DNA of 64,000 nt, from contig NZ_JABMJG010000002.1 in NCBI RefSeq assembly GCF_013376045.1, positions 682,001 through 746,000 on the forward strand. The letters run 5' to 3'. Every line of letters begins with the position of its first letter. The first letter of the stretch is position 1. The position numbers were made by a program, and so were the translations under genes. The notes under the pieces are model-generated. The model saw only the letters and a program-made list of their open reading frames with translations, did not search any database and was not told the DNA's origin. Positions 59,580 through 64,000 of this stretch are shown here, one piece after another. Source of the stretch: Variovorax sp. SG517 (GTDB lineage: Bacteria; Pseudomonadota; Gammaproteobacteria; Burkholderiales; Burkholderiaceae_C).

Positions 59580-59691
59580 GCGTCCCGGCGGCTGCAGGAG
59601 CGGGATTTCCCCAAGGGCACGCATGCTATCCTCGAAACAACTCCGCCTTGCCCAGCCACGGGGCCGATGCACGGCGCGACACAAGATCTAA

Positions 59692-60366
<675 letters not shown>

Positions 60367-60378
60367 CCTGACTCCAAG

Positions 60379-60412
60379 AAAACCGCCCCTTCGACAGGGG
60401 CGGTTTCGTTTT
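60379..60412 (+). terminator. Intrinsic terminator of adk
   Basis: An 11-bp stem AAACCGCCCCT/AGGGGCGGTTT with TCGAC loop is followed by CGTTTT; it lies 13 bases after the adk stop and touches the stop codon of the convergent asparaginase gene. Confidence 0.88.
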
Positions 60413-61377
60413 CACCCTAGCAGTTCGAGCATCAGGGCGATGCGCGCCTTGACCGGCGTCAGTGCGCCTGCATCGCGCAGCGGATCGCCGGCCTTCGGGA
60501 GGATGCGCCCGCTGGTGCAACGCGTCGCCCTGACCACCGAGACACCGGCGTCCTGCGCCCTGAGCGCAGCCGCCTCCAGAGCATGGTGAAGGGTGCCGTT
60601 GCCGGTAGTGGCAAGCACCAGCCCGCGCAGGGGCTCCGCGCCCCCAGGCAGCAGGAGCGCATCGATCACCGCCCCGCTGGCACCGGCATGGCTCATCACG
60701 ATCTCCACCCGGGGCCACTGCACCGCGGTCGCCGCCAGGACCTTCGCCGCCGACACAGCCTGCCCCTGCGGCCAGGCGCGAACGAGGCGGACTTCTCCCT
60801 CCTCGACATAGCCGATCGGTCCTGCATCGCCTGAGGCAAAGGCATCGAGCCGATAGGTATGCACCTTCTGGATGTCGACGCCGCCGTGGACGGCGCCGGC
60901 GCAGACCACCGTCACGCCCTGGGCGCCCTGCGTCATTGCGACGCCGATCGCATCGCGCACGTTCTGCGGCCCGTCCGGCGACAGGGCGGTGGCCGGACGC
61001 ATCGCGCAGGTGAGCACCACGGGCTTGGATGGTGCCAGCACGGAGTGCAGGAAGAACGCCGTCTCCTCGATGGTGTCGGTGCCGTGCGTGATAACCACGC
61101 CGGCCACATCGGCCTGCGCCAGCCAGTGCGCGCAGCGTCGGGCCAACTGCTGCCAGATGTCGAAGGACATGTCCTTGCTGTCCACCTGGGCCACCTGCTC
61201 GGCCTCTAGGGTCACGCCGGCAGGCGCCTCGATACCGCCCAGCAGGTCGGCCACGCCCACCTGCGCGGCGGTGTAGCCGATGTTGTCGTCGCTGCTGGCG
61301 GCCCGGCCCGCGATGGTGCCGCCGGTACCCAGAACCACCACACGTCGGCGCAATTCAGGCGAAGAGGAATTGACCAT
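60412..61377 (-). CDS. L-asparaginase (type I/II family)
   Basis: This 321-residue asparaginase hydrolyses asparagine to aspartate and ammonia. The two catalytic threonine motifs are present: VVLGTGGTIAG at 14-24 and ITHGTDTIEETAF at about 97-109. No signal peptide is seen, so it should be cytoplasmic. It is transcribed divergently from lexA; the 73 bases between the two starts hold two SOS boxes, so LexA may influence it too. Confidence 0.92.
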   Translation of the reverse strand: MVNSSSPELRRRVVVLGTGGTIAGRAASSDDNIGYTAAQVGVADLLGGIEAPAGVTLEAEQVAQVDSKDMSFDIWQQLARRCAHWLAQADVAGVVITHGTDTIEETAFFLHSVLAPSKPVVLTCAMRPATALSPDGPQNVRDAIGVAMTQGAQGVTVVCAGAVHGGVDIQKVHTYRLDAFASGDAGPIGYVEEGEVRLVRAWPQGQAVSAAKVLAATAVQWPRVEIVMSHAGASGAVIDALLLPGGAEPLRGLVLATTGNGTLHHALEAAALRAQDAGVSVVRATRCTSGRILPKAGDPLRDAGALTPVKARIALMLELLG

Positions 61378-61397
61378 GGCTTGTCAACTTAAAAAAA

Positions 61398-61413
61398 CTG
61401 GTTAAAAATACAG
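61398..61413 (+). promoter_or_regulatory. SOS box 1 (LexA operator)
   Basis: CTGGTTAAAAATACAG matches CTG-N10-CAG. It lies 38 bases before lexA and 21 bases before the divergent asparaginase start. Confidence 0.85.
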
Positions 61414-61416
61414 CCA

Positions 61417-61432
61417 CTGGATATCCAGCCAG
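61417..61432 (+). promoter_or_regulatory. SOS box 2 (LexA operator)
   Basis: CTGGATATCCAGCCAG matches CTG-N10-CAG, 19 bases downstream of box 1 (about two helix turns), as in the doubled lexA operator of E. coli. Confidence 0.8.
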
Positions 61433-61450
61433 TACCGCAAGGAACCACAT

Positions 61451-62134
61451 ATGCAGTTCGCCGTGAAGCTTACAGCCCGCCAGCAGCAGATCCTGGATCT
61501 CATCCAGAGCGCTATCGCACGTACCGGTGCGCCGCCCACCCGCGCCGAGATCGCCAACGAACTCGGCTTCAAGTCAGCCAACGCCGCGGAAGAGCATCTG
61601 CAGGCGCTGGCGCGCAAGGGCGTCATCGAACTCGTCAGCGGCACTTCGCGCGGCATCCGCCTCAAGGGCGACGCGCTGCGCTCGCTCAACGAAACGCGCC
61701 ATCGCGAAGGCAACCAGTTCTCGCTCTCGCTGCCCGGCATGGCCCAGCTTGCGCTGCCGCTCATCGGCCGCGTCGCGGCAGGTTCGCCGATCCTGGCGCA
61801 GGAGCACGTCGACCAGACCTACTACGTCGAGAACACGCTGTTCCAGCGCCAGCCCGACTACCTGCTCAAGGTGCGCGGCATGTCGATGCGCGACGCCGGC
61901 ATCATGGACGGCGACCTGCTCGCAGTGCAGGCCACCAAGGAGGCGCGCAACGGCCAGATCGTGGTCGCGCGACTCGGCGACGAGGTGACCGTCAAGCGCC
62001 TGAAGCGCAACAAGCAGGTCATCGAGCTGCACGCCGAGAACCCCGACTACCCGACCATCATCGTGCAGCCCGGAGAGCCCTTCGAGATCGAAGGCCTCGC
62101 TGTCGGACTCATCCGAAACACCATGCTGATGTAG
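61451..62134 (+). CDS. lexA: LexA repressor
   Basis: LexA represses SOS genes and cleaves itself when RecA is activated. The 227-residue protein has an N-terminal winged helix (about 1-70, [15 protein letters not shown] as recognition helix), the cleavage site Ala110-Gly111 in RVAAGSP, nucleophile Ser145 in RGMSMRDAG and the general base Lys182 in EVTVKRL. All are intact. Two tandem SOS boxes upstream predict strong autoregulation. Confidence 0.97.
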   Translation: MQFAVKLTARQQQILDLIQSAIARTGAPPTRAEIANELGFKSANAAEEHLQALARKGVIELVSGTSRGIRLKGDALRSLNETRHREGNQFSLSLPGMAQLALPLIGRVAAGSPILAQEHVDQTYYVENTLFQRQPDYLLKVRGMSMRDAGIMDGDLLAVQATKEARNGQIVVARLGDEVTVKRLKRNKQVIELHAENPDYPTIIVQPGEPFEIEGLAVGLIRNTMLM

Positions 62135-62278
62135 GCACCGGGCGGCCTGCTTTCTGCAGCACACATCCCCATCCGGCCTCGACAGGTGGCGGGCGTATGG
62201 CGAAGAGTCGCCATCACCCTGTCGCGGCCGATTCAAGAAATCCTGCCTGTGTTCAACCTCTACTTTCTTGGAGTTCAC

Positions 62279-62659
62279 ATGGGAATCGCCCTCCTCGCCA
62301 TCGCCGATATCTGGATGCCGCTGCAATCGCTGGCCAGCCGCCTGATGCCGGCACGTCGCGATCGTCGCGGGAATCACATCGACACGACCGAATCCTCTGC
62401 CGGACTGCGCTATGTAGCGGTGCGCCCCGCCTGCACGGCCCGCTCGGGTGGCAGTGCCTCGCCCAGCCAGGCGGCCACCGTGCCAGCACGCCCGTTGCGA
62501 GTGGTCCGCGTCGTCGACGACAAGAACAGGCAGTGCAGCAGCAATCGCGTCCGAATCTCCGGCCGCATGGCCGATGTCTGCGCCGAGCTCGACCGACTGG
62601 CCGCGCTCGAGGCCGCCGAAACCATGGCCACGGCACCGCGCTCGACCCGCCTGCACTGA
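62279..62659 (+). CDS. Hypothetical protein
   Basis: This 126-residue protein begins with a hydrophobic stretch (MGIALLAIADIWMPLQSLAS), then is basic and low in structure, with RPLRVVRVVDDKNRQCSSN and MADVCAELDRLAALEA near the end. The start has GGAG five bases upstream; a longer reading from 62186 has no support. I do not recognise it. Codon usage is like its neighbours, so it is probably a real small gene. It lies downstream of lexA by 144 bases, so SOS control by read-through is conceivable. Confidence 0.55.
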   Translation: MGIALLAIADIWMPLQSLASRLMPARRDRRGNHIDTTESSAGLRYVAVRPACTARSGGSASPSQAATVPARPLRVVRVVDDKNRQCSSNRVRISGRMADVCAELDRLAALEAAETMATAPRSTRLH

Positions 62660-62748
62660 GCCCGAACGGCCCTGCGAGCGGCTTCGGGGTGGGTATCCAA
62701 ACGTTCGCAGGCGCGACATTCCAATGCTGCGAGGCACAATGGCGTGCC

Positions 62749-63756
62749 ATGAACATTGTGATCCTCGACGATTACCAGGACGCCGTACGCAAGCTGCGCT
62801 GCGCTTCCAAGCTGGACGCATACGCGGCCAAGGTCTATACCAACACGGTGAAGGGCATTGGGCAGCTATCGGTTCGCCTCAAGGACGCCGACGTGATCGT
62901 GCTGATCCGCGAGCGCACCCAGATCTCGCGCCAGCTGATCGAGAAGCTCCCCAAGCTCAAGCTCATTTCCCAGACCGGGCGCGTTGCCGGACACATTGAT
63001 GTCGCGGCCTGCACCGAGCGAGGCGTGGCCGTGGCGGAAGGCTCCGGCTCTCCGCAGGCGCCTGCCGAACTCACATGGGCGCTCATCATGGCCGCCATGC
63101 GCCGGCTGCCGCAGTACATCAGCAACCTCAAGCATGGCGCCTGGCAGCAGTCGGGGCTCAAGTCGGCCTCCATGCCGCCCAACTTCGGCATCGGCTCGGT
63201 GCTCAAGGGCAAGACGCTTTGCATCTGGGGCTATGGCCGCATCGGCCAGTTGGTCGCGCGCTACGGTCAGGCCTTCGGCATGCAGGTCGTGATCTGGGGC
63301 CGTGAAGCCAGCTGCGCCAAGGCGCGTTCCGATGGCTTCCAGGTGGCACAGAACCGACACGAGTTCTTCGCCGCGGCCGACGTGCTGTCGGTGCACCTGC
63401 GGCTCAACGAAGAGACCAACGGCCTCATCACGCTGGAAGACCTCTCGCGCATGAAGCCGACCGCCCTGTTCGTGAACACCTCGCGTGCGGAACTGGTCGA
63501 GGCCGACGCCCTGCTCGCGGCGCTCAACCGCGGGCGCCCCGGGCTGGCGGCTGTCGATGTGTTCGAGAGCGAGCCGCCGCTGCAGGGCCACGCGCTGCTG
63601 CGCCTGGAGAACTGCATCTGCACGCCGCACATCGGCTACGTCGAGCAGGAAAGCTACGAGAGCTACTTCGGCCAGGCTTTCGACAACGTCGTGAGCTACA
63701 TCAACGGCAACCCCACGAACATCGTGAATCCCGGCGCGCTGCAGGTCCGCCGGTGA
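62749..63756 (+). CDS. D-2-hydroxyacid dehydrogenase family protein
   Basis: This 335-residue NAD-dependent oxidoreductase is of the D-isomer 2-hydroxyacid dehydrogenase type. The cofactor loop is LCIWGYGRIGQLVA (about 157-170). The Arg, Glu and His catalytic residues are seen in NTSRAELVE, DVFESEP and CTPHIGYVE. Substrates cannot be told from sequence; phosphoglycerate, glyoxylate and hydroxypyruvate are family options. Its stop overlaps the start of the MFS transporter gene (GTGA). Confidence 0.9.
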   Translation: MNIVILDDYQDAVRKLRCASKLDAYAAKVYTNTVKGIGQLSVRLKDADVIVLIRERTQISRQLIEKLPKLKLISQTGRVAGHIDVAACTERGVAVAEGSGSPQAPAELTWALIMAAMRRLPQYISNLKHGAWQQSGLKSASMPPNFGIGSVLKGKTLCIWGYGRIGQLVARYGQAFGMQVVIWGREASCAKARSDGFQVAQNRHEFFAAADVLSVHLRLNEETNGLITLEDLSRMKPTALFVNTSRAELVEADALLAALNRGRPGLAAVDVFESEPPLQGHALLRLENCICTPHIGYVEQESYESYFGQAFDNVVSYINGNPTNIVNPGALQVRR

Positions 63757-64000
63757 GCCGGCCAGCGTCCAGGGGTGCGCTCTGGGCGCTGCTCGTCGGC
63801 AATTTCGTGATCGGCACGGGCGTGATGGTCGTGCCCGGCACGCTCAACGAGATCAGCGCCTCGCTCTCGGTCACGGCCGCCACGGCGGGGCAACTCATCA
63901 CGGCCGCTGCGGCGGTCATGTGCATCGGTGCACCGCTGCTGGCTGCCGCGGTCGCAGGCTGGGACCGCCGGCAGCTGCTGGCCCTCACCCTGCTCTGGTA
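63753..64000 (+). CDS. MFS transporter, N-terminal part
   Basis: The window ends after 82 residues of this protein. It begins with GTG overlapping the previous stop. The two first helices are visible (LWALLVGNFVIGTGVMVVPGTL at about 10-31, split by a short loop, and ITAAAAVMCIGAPLLAAAVAG), followed by the WDRRQLL segment that corresponds to the conserved loop between helices 2 and 3 in major facilitator proteins. The substrate is unknown. Confidence 0.8.
   Translation, partial: MSRPASRGALWALLVGNFVIGTGVMVVPGTLNEISASLSVTAATAGQLITAAAAVMCIGAPLLAAAVAGWDRRQLLALTLLW

Noticed and set aside
59623..59691. A 22-codon open frame just before adk that could be a leader peptide
   Set aside because: It has no amino-acid bias, no ribosome-binding site and no terminator behind it; probably chance.

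Overview
The window is about 64 kb of GC-rich chromosomal DNA from a beta-proteobacterium. Protein sequences and gene neighbourhoods fit the Comamonadaceae, most likely Variovorax or a close relative. The clues are the smc-zipA-ligA and exbB-exbD-lpxK-Trm112-kdsB-adk orders, the clpS-clpA pair, a Bug-type (TctC) binding protein, and a dispersed intergenic repeat present in two inverted copies. I see no tRNA or rRNA genes, CRISPR array, insertion sequence or integrase. The DNA reads as a stable chromosome with several accessory operons.

Left part (1-16 kb). It opens inside pgm, followed by a PPC-domain protein. Next, on the minus strand, is a lone homoserine dehydrogenase gene (hom). It is preceded by a Thr/Ile-rich leader peptide, an RNA hairpin and an intrinsic terminator, which together look like a transcription attenuator. 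An aapJ-aapQ-aapM amino-acid ABC operon without its ATPase gene follows, then a DoxX-like membrane protein, peptide deformylase, a lipoprotein and ligA-zipA-smc. Between about 15.05 and 17.5 kb lie a hipB-hipA toxin-antitoxin-like pair with repeated operators and an orphan ParA-like ATPase.

Lipid operon (17.5-27.0 kb, minus strand). Ten tightly overlapping genes encode an acyl carrier protein, a COG4648-type membrane protein, an acyl-ACP ligase fused to a dehydratase, a lysophospholipid-type acyltransferase, a LolA-like protein, an MMPL exporter, a polysaccharide deacetylase, a methyltransferase, an ApeP-like dehydratase and a FabG-like reductase. This resembles aryl-polyene clusters, but there is no ketosynthase, ammonia-lyase or thioesterase. 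It is either a reduced cluster whose condensing enzymes are elsewhere or a different acyl-product system.

Pyrimidine locus (30.5-42.3 kb, plus strand). A GTP-cyclohydrolase-II-like protein (URC1 type), a URC4/Urg3-family protein and uracil phosphoribosyltransferase form the core of the URC uracil-degradation pathway known from yeast and Aspergillus. A BMP-family nucleoside ABC transporter, a lipoprotein of the nucleoside phosphorylase/nucleosidase superfamily, an alpha/beta hydrolase, a small secreted protein and a cytosine deaminase follow. Together they could import nucleosides or bases, release uracil, convert it to UMP and open the ring. I consider this locus the most interesting in the window.

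Right part (42-64 kb). This holds a sirtuin, a Bug protein, a frameshifted acetyltransferase, sbcB, a cardiolipin synthase, clpA-clpS, icd, two small Ala/Lys-rich secreted proteins, a DUF192 protein, sodB, xseA, the exbB-to-adk operon, an asparaginase divergent from lexA across two SOS boxes, a 2-hydroxyacid dehydrogenase and the start of an MFS transporter. Several intrinsic terminators separate these units.
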